Below, piece after piece: positions 17,388 through 25,751 of a stretch of DNA of 64,000 nucleotides; the first letter of the stretch is position 1, and every line of letters begins with the position of its first letter. Source of the DNA: CAZIKF01 sp964539825 (lineage in GTDB: Bacteria > Muiribacteriota > UBA6191); contig CAZIKF010000008.1 of NCBI GenBank assembly GCA_964539825.1, positions 62,001 through 126,000 on the forward strand, read 5' to 3'. The notes beneath the pieces were generated by a model. The model saw only the letters and a program-made list of their open reading frames with translations. It was not told the DNA's origin and made no database searches. A program made the translations under genes and the position numbers.

Positions 17388-18659
17388 TTAGCGCAGTCTA
17401 GAATATTGTTTAGGATCAAAAGCCTCGCGCACGGCCTCTCCGATGAAAGAAACCAGCATGAGTGTTAGAAACAACGCGCCCAGAGGGGCAAATACCAACC
17501 AGGGATCCTTCAGATGAGACATACCCTGGCTCATCATTTCTCCCCAGCTTGGAGTGGGAGGAGCCAGGCCAAATCCAAGAAAATCAAGAGATACCAACGA
17601 TGTAATATTCCCTACAATGGCAAAGGGCATAAAGGAAATCACAGGTGTCAGGGAGTTAGGAAGGATATGCTTGAATATGATCGTGTGATCTTTGTGCCCA
17701 ATGGAAATTGCCGCGGACACATAGTCCTTTGCCTTCTCTCTTAAGAATTCTCCGCGAATATAATATGTCATTCCCATCCACCCAAACGCGGCTAACAGTA
17801 CTACCAGCCAGCCAAGATGCACTTCACCCACGATACTAACCACAATCATGATGGCATAGAGAAAGGGGATGGAAGACCAGATTTCGACAATCCGCTGGAC
17901 TACAATATCGAAAATTCCGCCAAAGTAGCCCAGGTAACCGCCAATAGCCACCCCGATCAGGTATGAGAAAAAAGTCACCAACAAGGCAAAAGTCATTGAA
18001 ATATTAAATCCGTAGGCAAGTCTGGCGAAGACATCCCGACCCCTGTCATCGGTACCAAACCAGTGTCTGCCGTCAGGGCGGTGAGGCGGTTCAGCATCGG
18101 GATACTCGGTGAGGTTATTTTCAGTAGGTGAATATTCGTAAGGGGCTAAAAGTACTGAATTGCCTTTACCTTGCGCTTCAAAATGCTTCTTCAATTTCCT
18201 GTAGTTGACCGGGTTCTTACCTTTCAGGCCAAATTCATGGTCGTAAAAGATCTTAGAAGGGTAATAGGGAATAATTTTGGAGACTATGGGTAATTCATAG
18301 AAAATGGGGAAATAGGATTTTCCATCATAGCGCACGTGCCAGGCGGTATCGTTGATAAATAGGGGTAATAACCAGGAGAAGAGAAAGACTCCCACAATCA
18401 GAAGAAAGGACCAATACCCGCGCTTCAGTTTCTTAAACTTCTGGGCTCTCTTGGAAAAAATGGGAGAGGTGAAATAGTTTCGAATCGATCGCCAGAGATC
18501 CGCAATTAACCACGGCGATCGCAAAAGGCTCCAAAATAAGAAAACTACGAGATTGGGGAGGTTGGAAAAAAAGTAGATCACACCCCGTATGATGGAATTT
18601 CTCACCGAATCAACCAGGCAGACCAGTCCGAGGACGATGAGCAGATCCTTGTTCTCCAT
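17388..18659 (-). CDS. yejE: YejE-like peptide/microcin C-type ABC permease
   Basis: Inner-membrane permease of 423 residues. YejE features are the 'RGYWSFLLIVGVF' helix, the loop 'NDTAWHVRYDGKSYFPIF', the pre-channel 'GRHWFGTDDRGRDVFARLAYG', the EAA loop 'AAISIGHKDHTIIFKHILPN' and the ending 'IGEAVREAFDP'. The family imports peptides and, in enterobacteria, the antibiotic microcin C. The first 75 or so residues form an extra N-terminal region with one or two hydrophobic helices not found in the E. coli protein. It pairs with the YejB-like permease 11 bases upstream. Confidence 0.9.
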   Translation of the reverse strand: MENKDLLIVLGLVCLVDSVRNSIIRGVIYFFSNLPNLVVFLFWSLLRSPWLIADLWRSIRNYFTSPIFSKRAQKFKKLKRGYWSFLLIVGVFLFSWLLPLFINDTAWHVRYDGKSYFPIFYELPIVSKIIPYYPSKIFYDHEFGLKGKNPVNYRKLKKHFEAQGKGNSVLLAPYEYSPTENNLTEYPDAEPPHRPDGRHWFGTDDRGRDVFARLAYGFNISMTFALLVTFFSYLIGVAIGGYLGYFGGIFDIVVQRIVEIWSSIPFLYAIMIVVSIVGEVHLGWLVVLLAAFGWMGMTYYIRGEFLREKAKDYVSAAISIGHKDHTIIFKHILPNSLTPVISFMPFAIVGNITSLVSLDFLGFGLAPPTPSWGEMMSQGMSHLKDPWLVFAPLGALFLTLMLVSFIGEAVREAFDPKQYSRLR

Positions 18660-18670
18660 AGCTTTTCCTC

Positions 18671-19720
18671 TTACTTGAACCGAATCCTGGGATCAATAAG
18701 TGCGTACATCATATCCGCGATCAGGTTTCCCACAAGGCTCAGAATACTAGCAATCACGATCACCCCGAGAGTTACCGGATAATCTCTGGAAACCAGGGCG
18801 TCATAACCTAAGAGCCCGATCCCATCAATATTAAAAACACGCTCAATCAGGTAAGAACCTGCCAATAGAATGGATAAAAAGTGAGCGATTCCCGTAGCAA
18901 TGGGGATCAGGGAATTACGTAATACATGCTTGAATACTACAACTCTCTCTTCAAGCCCCTTGGCAAATGCAGTACGTACATAGTCCGCACCAAGATTTTC
19001 CATGAGAGAGTTTTTCATTAACATGGTCGTCACCGCAAATCCACCGAGCATATAACAAAAAACTGGCAAGATGGAGTGATGCGTGAGATCCAGGGTTTTC
19101 TGCCACAGGGAGAGTTCTTCAAAATTCTGTGAAACCATTCCACCCAGGGGAAATACATCCCAGTAGCTGCCGCCTCCGAATAAAACCAATAGCACCAGAC
19201 CCATGGCAAAACCTGGTACTGAGTAACCTACGAAGACGATGATTGAACTAGACCAATCAAACATGGTTCCGTGGCGCATGGCCTTAAAAATACCGAGCGG
19301 AATACAGATAATATAGCCCAGGAGGAAGCCGATTCCTCCAAAAAACAGGGACACTGGAAAGCGAGTATAGATTCGTTCCCATACGGGCTCGCTATAGATA
19401 TAAGACTCCCCCAGGTCAAACTGACATACATTCCACAGCCAACTCAGGTAAGCAATATGAAACGGCTTATCAAACCCATAGATTTTTTTAAGCTCTTCAA
19501 CCATTTCATCGGAGACCTGAAAAGACTGAGTACCTGTGGTTGAACCTCCCGAAGCCACTTCTCCACCCGCACCGCCACCCGTGGCCGCAGCCTCATACTT
19601 CATGATGGCTTGTTCCACAGGTCCCCCTGGAACCACCCACATAATCCCGTAGCAAATGAACGTGATCGCAATAAAGGTGGGAATCATCAAGAGGATTCTG
19701 CGTAGAATATAAGTCCCCAT
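18671..19720 (-). CDS. yejB: YejB-like peptide/microcin C-type ABC permease
   Basis: Permease of 349 residues, typical YejB length. It has the start 'RRILLMIPTFIAITFICY', the distinctive PGGPVEQA, a Gly-rich periplasmic linker, 'YGFDKPFHIAYL', 'FGGGSYWDVFPLGGMVS', the EAA loop 'AFAKGLEERVVVFKHVLRN', 'GLLGYDALVSRDYPV' and the C-terminal DPRIRFK. These match YejB better than DppB, which is why I assign this operon to the Yej group. It lies 9 bases after the yejA-like gene. Confidence 0.93.
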   Translation of the reverse strand: MGTYILRRILLMIPTFIAITFICYGIMWVVPGGPVEQAIMKYEAAATGGGAGGEVASGGSTTGTQSFQVSDEMVEELKKIYGFDKPFHIAYLSWLWNVCQFDLGESYIYSEPVWERIYTRFPVSLFFGGIGFLLGYIICIPLGIFKAMRHGTMFDWSSSIIVFVGYSVPGFAMGLVLLVLFGGGSYWDVFPLGGMVSQNFEELSLWQKTLDLTHHSILPVFCYMLGGFAVTTMLMKNSLMENLGADYVRTAFAKGLEERVVVFKHVLRNSLIPIATGIAHFLSILLAGSYLIERVFNIDGIGLLGYDALVSRDYPVTLGVIVIASILSLVGNLIADMMYALIDPRIRFK

Positions 19721-19729
19721 TGAAGCTCC

Positions 19730-21646
19730 TTACTTACTACCCCAGTGGTCAACTCGAACTTCACCAATGGGAAGGTCGGTACCATTCGCCCGGGCTGTCT
19801 CCAGTGCCTTGTTTTTCTCTTCGTCAAACCACCAATAACTAGGCGCGTCTCTATAATCACCAGTCTTAGCCAATGCAGAAACGGGCATTCCAAATTTGTT
19901 CCAATAGACCAGGCGCTCCGCTGGTGCGAACCAGTCGAATGCGATGGTGTAATCATTGGTCAGGATATCATCAAGTTCAACGAGCATCTCAACGCGCTTA
20001 TCATAATCGAATTCGGCATTGTAATTTTCACAAAGCTCATCGACTCTCTTGTTCTTAACACCCCACCGATTCCCGGAGTTTTTAACGTCCGCGAACTTGG
20101 AATGATAGAGAACTTCGGGATTGGGAAAACTTGAACCCGTATAAGCGCCAGTGGTCAACGCGAAACTACGATCATTCACTTCCTTAATTTTCGTAGCCCA
20201 CGTAATTTCCTTCAGGTTCAGCTTGATTCCCACATTTTTCAAATCCTCTTGAAATACGGTATAGAACTTCTCGGACCACTTACCCACATAGTTCATATCG
20301 AGTTGGAAGATTTCGCCGTCCTTTTCCAACCAGCCTTCGCTATTCAGTTCTTTCCACCCGGCTTCAGCCAGCAGTTCACGGGCTGTATCGGGGTTATAGC
20401 GAACTTTAGGGATCTTCTTACCCATATAAGGGGAATTTTGAAAGTGGGAATCCAGGAAAATATACTCATTGAACATGAGTTTTTCCATCAGGGCTCCCCG
20501 GTTCCAGAGATATGCAAAGGCCTCGCGGATCTTAATATCATTGAAGGGCCACTTTCGCTGGTTAAAGGAAAACCCCTGGGTACCTTTCGGCTTGCGATTA
20601 AAGACCTTACGCTTTTGAATCCAGCCTTTTTGAATTTTATCGAAGCTGGTTTCCTTCACCCAGCGATGAGAACGATAGATCGGCATATAGTCGAATTCGC
20701 CTTTCTTGAACTTTTCCCAGACCAGTTCCTGGTCCCGCACGAACATATATTCAAATTTGTCAAAGTTATACAAACCAGTGTACTGGTACTTATCAATACC
20801 CCAGAAATCCTTCCGCCGTTTGAAGGTAATCAGATTGGGTTTATCAATCTTATCGAGGATATAGGGCCCCGAACCAGGCAGCATTTTCCAGTTATACTTC
20901 TTCATATATTTCTTTCCTTCAATCTTGGAAAGAATATGACTCGGCAGTACAAAGAAACTGGAAGCGAAGGTCATAAAATTTCGCCAGTGAAGCTCTTTGG
21001 CCTTCACCATCACAGTTCGATCATCCAAAATCACAGGCCGTAAAAACTTACTCCAAACTTCGTTGGTTGCAGGATCCTGAATGTCTTTACTGGAATAGAG
21101 ATCCCAGCTCGCTACTACATCCGCTGCCACAACCGGATTCCCATCCGACCATTTCGCATCGGAATCGATGCGGAAATAGTAGGTCATTTTGTCACCGGAC
21201 ATGGCCCAATGCGTGGCTAGCTGCGGATAAAAGTAGAAGGGATCGGCGCTTAAGCCAACCAGGGTCTGGTAAACCAGTGATTCGATCATGGCTACCTGGG
21301 TGTCACTGGAGTCTTTTCCGGTGGTTCTGATGGTCGCGGGAAAATTCGACGCGGCCATTCGCAGCTTACCACCCTTCTTAGCCCGGGGGTCCCCATCTAA
21401 CTCGTAGTTCTCGTTGGTTTCCCAATTGATGGAAGTAAGAATTTCCTGGCGTTTTTCCTTAGAGAGAACCGAGGCGAGAAAACCAACATCTTTCTGTGTC
21501 TTCTGCACCGCGTCGGCTACCTCTTGAGTGGGAGCGGCAACCTGCTGCACCGGGGTTCCAAATGGTTTGAGGAAGTATAGGAGAATGATGCCCAGAACAA
21601 TCGATTTCCAACCGACCCAACCTGGATCTTGCTGCTGCTGATTCAT
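19730..21646 (-). CDS. yejA: YejA-like peptide-binding protein, N-terminally anchored
   Basis: Solute-binding protein of 638 residues and first gene of the eleven-gene run. Family 5 and YejA-like segments include 'KKGGKLRMAASNFPATIR', 'PQLATHWAMSGDKMTYYF', 'WSDGNPVVAADVVASWDLY', 'GSGPYILDKID', 'GFSFNQRKWPFNDIKIREAF' and 'LLAEAGWKELNSEGWL'. The N-terminus has a hydrophobic helix (about 13-27) without a lipobox or clear cleavage site, then a polar linker, suggesting a membrane tether like that of the second binding protein at 13364. No convincing promoter was found in the 190 bases upstream. Confidence 0.88.
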   Translation of the reverse strand: MNQQQQDPGWVGWKSIVLGIILLYFLKPFGTPVQQVAAPTQEVADAVQKTQKDVGFLASVLSKEKRQEILTSINWETNENYELDGDPRAKKGGKLRMAASNFPATIRTTGKDSSDTQVAMIESLVYQTLVGLSADPFYFYPQLATHWAMSGDKMTYYFRIDSDAKWSDGNPVVAADVVASWDLYSSKDIQDPATNEVWSKFLRPVILDDRTVMVKAKELHWRNFMTFASSFFVLPSHILSKIEGKKYMKKYNWKMLPGSGPYILDKIDKPNLITFKRRKDFWGIDKYQYTGLYNFDKFEYMFVRDQELVWEKFKKGEFDYMPIYRSHRWVKETSFDKIQKGWIQKRKVFNRKPKGTQGFSFNQRKWPFNDIKIREAFAYLWNRGALMEKLMFNEYIFLDSHFQNSPYMGKKIPKVRYNPDTARELLAEAGWKELNSEGWLEKDGEIFQLDMNYVGKWSEKFYTVFQEDLKNVGIKLNLKEITWATKIKEVNDRSFALTTGAYTGSSFPNPEVLYHSKFADVKNSGNRWGVKNKRVDELCENYNAEFDYDKRVEMLVELDDILTNDYTIAFDWFAPAERLVYWNKFGMPVSALAKTGDYRDAPSYWWFDEEKNKALETARANGTDLPIGEVRVDHWGSK

Positions 21647-21834
21647 GTTCGATCCTTCCCATCCGAATCCACTGAGTGGCTCCGGGTCTTAATCCCCTGG
21701 TCCAAATCTGGAGCTGGAACCTTTCGTACCGCCAGCGAAATCACCCACATCAAGGGAGTAATGGTCCAGGGAGCATCCATGTTAGTTCATCAAAATGTCG
21801 GCGTCAAATGGAATATGAATAGGAAAATTCCCAC

Positions 21835-21863
21835 TTTACAAGGCCTAAAAAATCCGCTACATT
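21835..21863 (+). promoter_or_regulatory. Sigma70-type promoter for tRNA-Leu
   Basis: TTTACA (21835-21840), a 17-base spacer, then TACATT (21858-21863), ending 12 bases before the first base of the tRNA. Spacing is ideal and the hexamers match consensus at 5/6 and 4/6. The rest of the 21647-21834 interval shows nothing I can name; it should hold the upstream region of the yejA operon on the other strand. Confidence 0.55.
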
Positions 21864-21875
21864 GAGGCCCTTCCA

Positions 21876-21959
21876 GCGGTGGTGGTGGAATTGGTAGACA
21901 CGCAGGTTTGAGGGACCTGTGGCCGTAAGGCTGTGGGGGTTCAAATCCCCCCTACCGCA
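21876..21959 (+). tRNA. tRNA-Leu (GAG anticodon)
   Basis: Class II tRNA. The acceptor stem GCGGTGG/CTACCGC has one G-T pair. The D arm is TGGTAGACAC, the anticodon loop TTGAGGG reads GAG, and there is a long variable arm, a T arm GGGGGTTCAAATCCCCC and an A discriminator. CCA is not encoded. Its last 8 bases overlap the stop end of the convergent aldolase gene. Confidence 0.95.
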
Positions 21960-22695
21960 TCTTCTCTTTCAAAATCCTTGCTACTGTCGCGGCAATTTTT
22001 TCCATTTCAGACTCAGTTCCACTCTTAGATTCACGGTTGCAAGGCACATAAGGTCCTTCAAGACCGTATCCTTTGCGAAGATTCTCGAGACGTTCCACTT
22101 CTTCTCCACGCACTGGTGTGGCAATTCCCGCCAGGTGCAGCAAGTATTGAATTTTTGCGTAATGTTCGACTGTTTCCAGGCGATTATACGCTTCTTCCAA
22201 AGTCTTTCCATAGGCTAGTACCCCATGGTTTTGGAGCAAGAGAACATCGGTGTGGGGTACGAGCGGAGCTATACTTTGCGGAATCTCTTGCGTGGAAGGA
22301 ATCGCCAAAGGAGCGCGGGGAACAGAACCAACAGTGACAATGGATTCAGTCAAAAGACAGGAATCCAACTCCACTGAGGAAGCTGCCAACGCGGTAGCGT
22401 AAACAGGATGACAATGAACAACCGCATTTATCTCGGGGCGTAGCTGGTAGACCCTTTGGTGCATTAGAAATTCAGAAGAGGGCTTGGAGTCAAGTTGCCT
22501 TGGATTTCCATTTTCATCAACACTAACCAGGTCTTCTGGACCAATGAGTCCCTTATTTCTTCCCGAGGGAGTCGTGAGAAAACCATCTTCAAGGCGTACC
22601 GATAGATTCCCGTCAGAAGAAACCATGTAACCACGCTGATATAGAAGGTGGCAAAAACCGATCAAATCTTTGCGCTGACGAAAGGACGGGCTCAT
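21952..22695 (-). CDS. Class II aldolase/adducin family protein (fuculose-phosphate aldolase-like)
   Basis: Zinc-dependent class II aldolase or epimerase of 247 residues. Visible active-site elements are SDGNLSVR, TPSGRNKG, the candidate catalytic Glu in SKPSSEFLMHQ, the metal-binding HCHPVYATA and the third histidine in LLQNHGVLAYG. Family members cleave L-fuculose-1-phosphate, epimerise ribulose-5-phosphate or dehydrate methylthioribulose-1-phosphate. The sequence alone does not separate these. The start overlaps the preceding ATPase stop (ATGA). The 3' end runs 8 bases into the convergent tRNA-Leu gene. Confidence 0.82.
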   Translation of the reverse strand: MSPSFRQRKDLIGFCHLLYQRGYMVSSDGNLSVRLEDGFLTTPSGRNKGLIGPEDLVSVDENGNPRQLDSKPSSEFLMHQRVYQLRPEINAVVHCHPVYATALAASSVELDSCLLTESIVTVGSVPRAPLAIPSTQEIPQSIAPLVPHTDVLLLQNHGVLAYGKTLEEAYNRLETVEHYAKIQYLLHLAGIATPVRGEEVERLENLRKGYGLEGPYVPCNRESKSGTESEMEKIAATVARILKEKMR

Positions 22696-23516
22696 AGGTT
22701 CTCCCTGGCATTTATGAAAGTCTCCTGAATCCGCTTGAGGTTGCCGGGATCAGGGACTGGATTCTCCCAATTCTTGACCTCACAGAGCTGCTCCATGAAT
22801 TGAATCAAAATTGACTTTTCCAATCCGCAATTCTTAATCACTTCAAAGGTGTTTCCCAGGGACTCCAGCCGACCCTCCTTAAAATACAAGGAGCGCTTTG
22901 CGTGCCGCAACAGATCGTTGAGGTCATGGCTCACCCAGAATATGGTTGCCCCCGATCTCTCTACAGCCAAAATCGTATCAATTATACGCCTTTTCCCGGG
23001 ACCATCCACCCCTGCCAGGGGTTCATCCAAAATCAAAAGCTTTGGCCGATAGGCAAGGATTGACGCGATGGCTACGCGCCTTTTTTCACCGCCACTCAAT
23101 TGGAGAGGATCTCTTTGAAGCAAGGTCTCCGGAAGACCTACCAAATCCAACGACTCCCTACAACGAATCTCCCACTCGCCCTCATCCACCTTAAAATTCC
23201 GCAGGGCAAAGCACAATTCAGCCCTGACTGTTTCTTCAAACACCTGATGCTCAGGTTGCTGGAACACGTACCCCACATGGAAGGGGATCTGTTTTGTCGG
23301 CCAGGGTGCCTCGACCACTTTGTCACCGCCATCCAGTAGTCCAGCCACCAATTTACAAAAGGTACTCTTGCCCGAACCCGTGGATCCAAAAATTCCGTAG
23401 ATACCCCGTAGTTCAAGTTCCATCGCGGGAATCTCTAAACCGAGGCTCTCAAAGGGAGTTCCTTGCATGTAATGATGTTGGAAGGACTGGAATTTTAAGA
23501 ATTGAACAGTTCCCAA
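22692..23516 (-). CDS. ecfA2: Energy-coupling factor (ECF)-type ABC ATPase, second copy
   Basis: ATPase of 274 residues: Walker A FGSTGSGKST, Q-loop VGYVFQQPEHQVFEETV, signature LSGGEKRRVAIASIL, Walker B LLILDEPLAGVD and switch WVSHDLNDL. The Q-loop pattern 'QQPEHQ(V/L)F' is typical of the CbiO/EcfA group, which powers vitamin and metal-ion uptake. The start is a TTG at 23516 with a GG-rich site before it. It is needed to keep the first beta strand and overlaps the upstream ATPase by 22 bases. No EcfT or S component is adjacent. Confidence 0.85.
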   Translation of the reverse strand: MGTVQFLKFQSFQHHYMQGTPFESLGLEIPAMELELRGIYGIFGSTGSGKSTFCKLVAGLLDGGDKVVEAPWPTKQIPFHVGYVFQQPEHQVFEETVRAELCFALRNFKVDEGEWEIRCRESLDLVGLPETLLQRDPLQLSGGEKRRVAIASILAYRPKLLILDEPLAGVDGPGKRRIIDTILAVERSGATIFWVSHDLNDLLRHAKRSLYFKEGRLESLGNTFEVIKNCGLEKSILIQFMEQLCEVKNWENPVPDPGNLKRIQETFINARENL

Positions 23517-24247
23517 AGCCCCATCCTTTCCAAGAGAATTTCATCGGGATCATCAATCTTTAGATCGGAGGCGAACCCATCGAGGAAAAAGCGTTTTGGA
23601 TCTTCAAAGGATTTCATCCCGCCGTCCCTAAGAACCAGCAGGTTGTCGCACAATAGTATTTCCTCGGGAAGATGGGTGATTAACAGAATACAGATCCCTT
23701 CCCGAACTAATTCGCCCAGTAATTCGAGCACCTGGGAACGGCCATCGGGGTCCAACATGGCCGACGGCTCATCAAGAATGAGAACTCTTGCCTCCACGGC
23801 TAAAGCCCCGGCAATGGCCAGTCTTTGCTTTTGACCTCCAGAGAGCATCATGGGATTGGCATTCTCCAGTCCCTTTAAGCCAGTACGTTCCAGGGAAGTT
23901 TCGACTCTCTCTATAAGAATCTCCCTGGGAAGCGAACGATTCTCACAGCCAAAGGCAACATCATCGCGAACCACGGTTCCTACAATTTGATCATCGGGAT
24001 TCTGGAAAACGTAATATACTTTGTCTCGATGACAGGGAAGCCCCTCACTGGGTTGATCTGAACCAGGGAATTCAACGGCTCCTTCGTCAGGATCAAGAAT
24101 TCCAAGTAAAATTTTCCCTAAGGTAGACTTACCCGACCCATTCTTGCCTAACAAACCTGTAATTTTACCAGCGGAAAGCTCGAAATTTAGCCCATGAAAA
24201 AGATTCTTGCCGTTAAAATCCTTGGAGAGATTAGCAACGCGCAACAA
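23495..24247 (-). CDS. ecfA1: Energy-coupling factor (ECF)-type ABC ATPase, first copy
   Basis: ATPase of 250 residues with Walker A GKNGSGKST, Q-loop 'YYVFQNPDDQIVGTVV', signature LSGGQKQRLAIAGAL, Walker B VLILDEPSAMLD and switch LITHLPEE. The 'FQNPDDQIV' motif is the hallmark of EcfA1/CbiO. It starts (TTG) 41 bases after rplQ in the ribosomal superoperon, the position where Firmicutes carry ecfA1-ecfA2-ecfT. Here the T component is absent, so its partner must be encoded elsewhere or the pair has another use. Confidence 0.87.
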   Translation of the reverse strand: MLRVANLSKDFNGKNLFHGLNFELSAGKITGLLGKNGSGKSTLGKILLGILDPDEGAVEFPGSDQPSEGLPCHRDKVYYVFQNPDDQIVGTVVRDDVAFGCENRSLPREILIERVETSLERTGLKGLENANPMMLSGGQKQRLAIAGALAVEARVLILDEPSAMLDPDGRSQVLELLGELVREGICILLITHLPEEILLCDNLLVLRDGGMKSFEDPKRFFLDGFASDLKIDDPDEILLERMGLWELFNS

Positions 24248-24288
24248 GGGAAGTTCCCTGTTTGGGTCTAACCGATAAATGCAAGAAT

Positions 24289-24759
24289 CTAGACCAGTTC
24301 AAGAATGGCCATTTCCGCACCATCCCCAAGTCTCTGGCCAAGACGATAAATTCTTGTGTAGCCGCCAGCGCGGGTGGCATAAGTTGGAGCGATCTCGTCA
24401 AACAACTTCTTCACAATTCGAGGCTGCTCTTCTGGTGTCTCAAACTTTTTGCCTGCCTTTTCCGTGCGCTTCTTCAGCTTTCGCTGTTTGGGTGTAAGAG
24501 CAACCAGATTTCTTTTGTTTTGACCACTTGTAAAGAAGGAAATAGCCCCCTTCTCACTGCGATCTCTGGTAGCCTCGTCAGCCAGTCCCCGTTTCACGAG
24601 TGTGATAAGGCGCTCGGCTACCGAACTTGCCAACTTAGCCTTTGCCAGCGTAGTTCGAATCCGACCATGGGTTAGAAGGGCAAAAACCAGGTTCCTGCGT
24701 AAGGCTAACTGGTGATCGGGCCTTCTCCCGAGTTTACTTTTTCGTACTCGATGGCGCAT
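24289..24759 (-). CDS. rplQ: 50S ribosomal protein L17
   Basis: L17 contacts 23S rRNA near the exit tunnel. The start 'MRHRVRKSKLGRRPDHQLAL' is typical, and the end 'GGYTRIYRLGQRLGDGAEMAILELV' is the classical C-terminus. At 156 residues it is longer than the usual 115-130 because of a Lys-rich middle section (about 75-115). It follows rpoA by one base, the standard alpha-operon order, and is the last ribosomal gene of the superoperon. Confidence 0.97.
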   Translation of the reverse strand: MRHRVRKSKLGRRPDHQLALRRNLVFALLTHGRIRTTLAKAKLASSVAERLITLVKRGLADEATRDRSEKGAISFFTSGQNKRNLVALTPKQRKLKKRTEKAGKKFETPEEQPRIVKKLFDEIAPTYATRAGGYTRIYRLGQRLGDGAEMAILELV

Positions 24760-24760
24760 T

Positions 24761-25732
24761 TTACACCCCTTCTCGATCGTCCTTGAGCTTCAGACCATAC
24801 TGGGATAACTTTTCTCGTATCTCCGTCAAAGACTTCTTTCCGAAGTTCTTGATCTGCATCAGTTCATCAATAGAAACCTCAGCAAGTTGACCGAGTGTTT
24901 TAATGTTTCCGATCTCAAGGCAATTACGGGAACGAACTGAAAACTCCAAATCCTTGATGGTGATATCATCGTTGGATTCGATATTTTCTTCCTGCTTCCC
25001 TTCCAGTTGGAAATCCAAACTTGGATAGGGAGATTCCACCTCGATCTTAGAAATAAACTCATAATAGGATCGAAGCATTTTGGAGGCAAAGCGCAGTGCT
25101 TCCTCAGGGAACATAGCCCCATTGGTCTCCAGGTTCAAAACCAGCTTGTCATAATTGATGTCTTGACCTACACGAGCATCTGATACCGAATAACTGACTT
25201 TTCGAACAGGTGTAAAATGCCCATCCAGAAACATGGTATCAAGACTCTCGTCTCCCGTACCCTGCCAATTTTGATCATAGCCTCTGCCAGTTCTAATATC
25301 GAGTTCCATTCCGACTTCTACATTTTCCTTCGTGATAGTACAAATAACGAGGTCGGAATTCACAACTTTGATTCTGGGATCTCCAGTGATGTCTCCGGCA
25401 GTCACAGGCCCTACACCCTTCTTTTGAATACTTACTGTGAGCTGCTCATTGAGCTCTTCGTTTTGAGCCAATACAACTTGCTTGAGGTTTAGCAAGATTT
25501 CCAAAACATCTTCCTGGACTCCGTCAATAAAGGAGTACTCATGTAAAACACCATGGATTCTCACGGAAGATATGGCAATTCCCGGCATAGCCGAGAGGAG
25601 TACTCTCCTAAGTGAATTTCCGAGGGTTAGACCAAAGCCTCTCTCCAGGGGCTCAAAAACAAAGCTACCTTCAGTAGCAGTATTGGACTGAACTCTTTCC
25701 ATCTTATAATTCGGTTCCTGTACCTTAATCAT
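24761..25732 (-). CDS. rpoA: DNA-directed RNA polymerase subunit alpha
   Basis: Alpha subunit, 323 residues. The N-terminal assembly domain shows 'FEPLERGFGLTLGNSLRRVLLSA'. An acidic linker near residues 235-255 precedes the C-terminal domain, which has the DNA-contacting segment 'LEFSVRSRNCLEIGNIKTL' with the Arg equivalent to R265, and 'FGKKSLTEI'. It serves core enzyme assembly and UP-element or activator contacts. Order rpsD-rpoA-rplQ is conventional. Confidence 0.98.
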   Translation of the reverse strand: MIKVQEPNYKMERVQSNTATEGSFVFEPLERGFGLTLGNSLRRVLLSAMPGIAISSVRIHGVLHEYSFIDGVQEDVLEILLNLKQVVLAQNEELNEQLTVSIQKKGVGPVTAGDITGDPRIKVVNSDLVICTITKENVEVGMELDIRTGRGYDQNWQGTGDESLDTMFLDGHFTPVRKVSYSVSDARVGQDINYDKLVLNLETNGAMFPEEALRFASKMLRSYYEFISKIEVESPYPSLDFQLEGKQEENIESNDDITIKDLEFSVRSRNCLEIGNIKTLGQLAEVSIDELMQIKNFGKKSLTEIREKLSQYGLKLKDDREGV

Positions 25733-25751
25733 TTGGTCTCCTCCTCAAGAA

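Noticed and set aside
20249..21043. 264-codon + strand open frame inside the yejA-like gene
   Set aside because: Lies wholly antisense to a clear binding-protein gene and has no recognisable domain.
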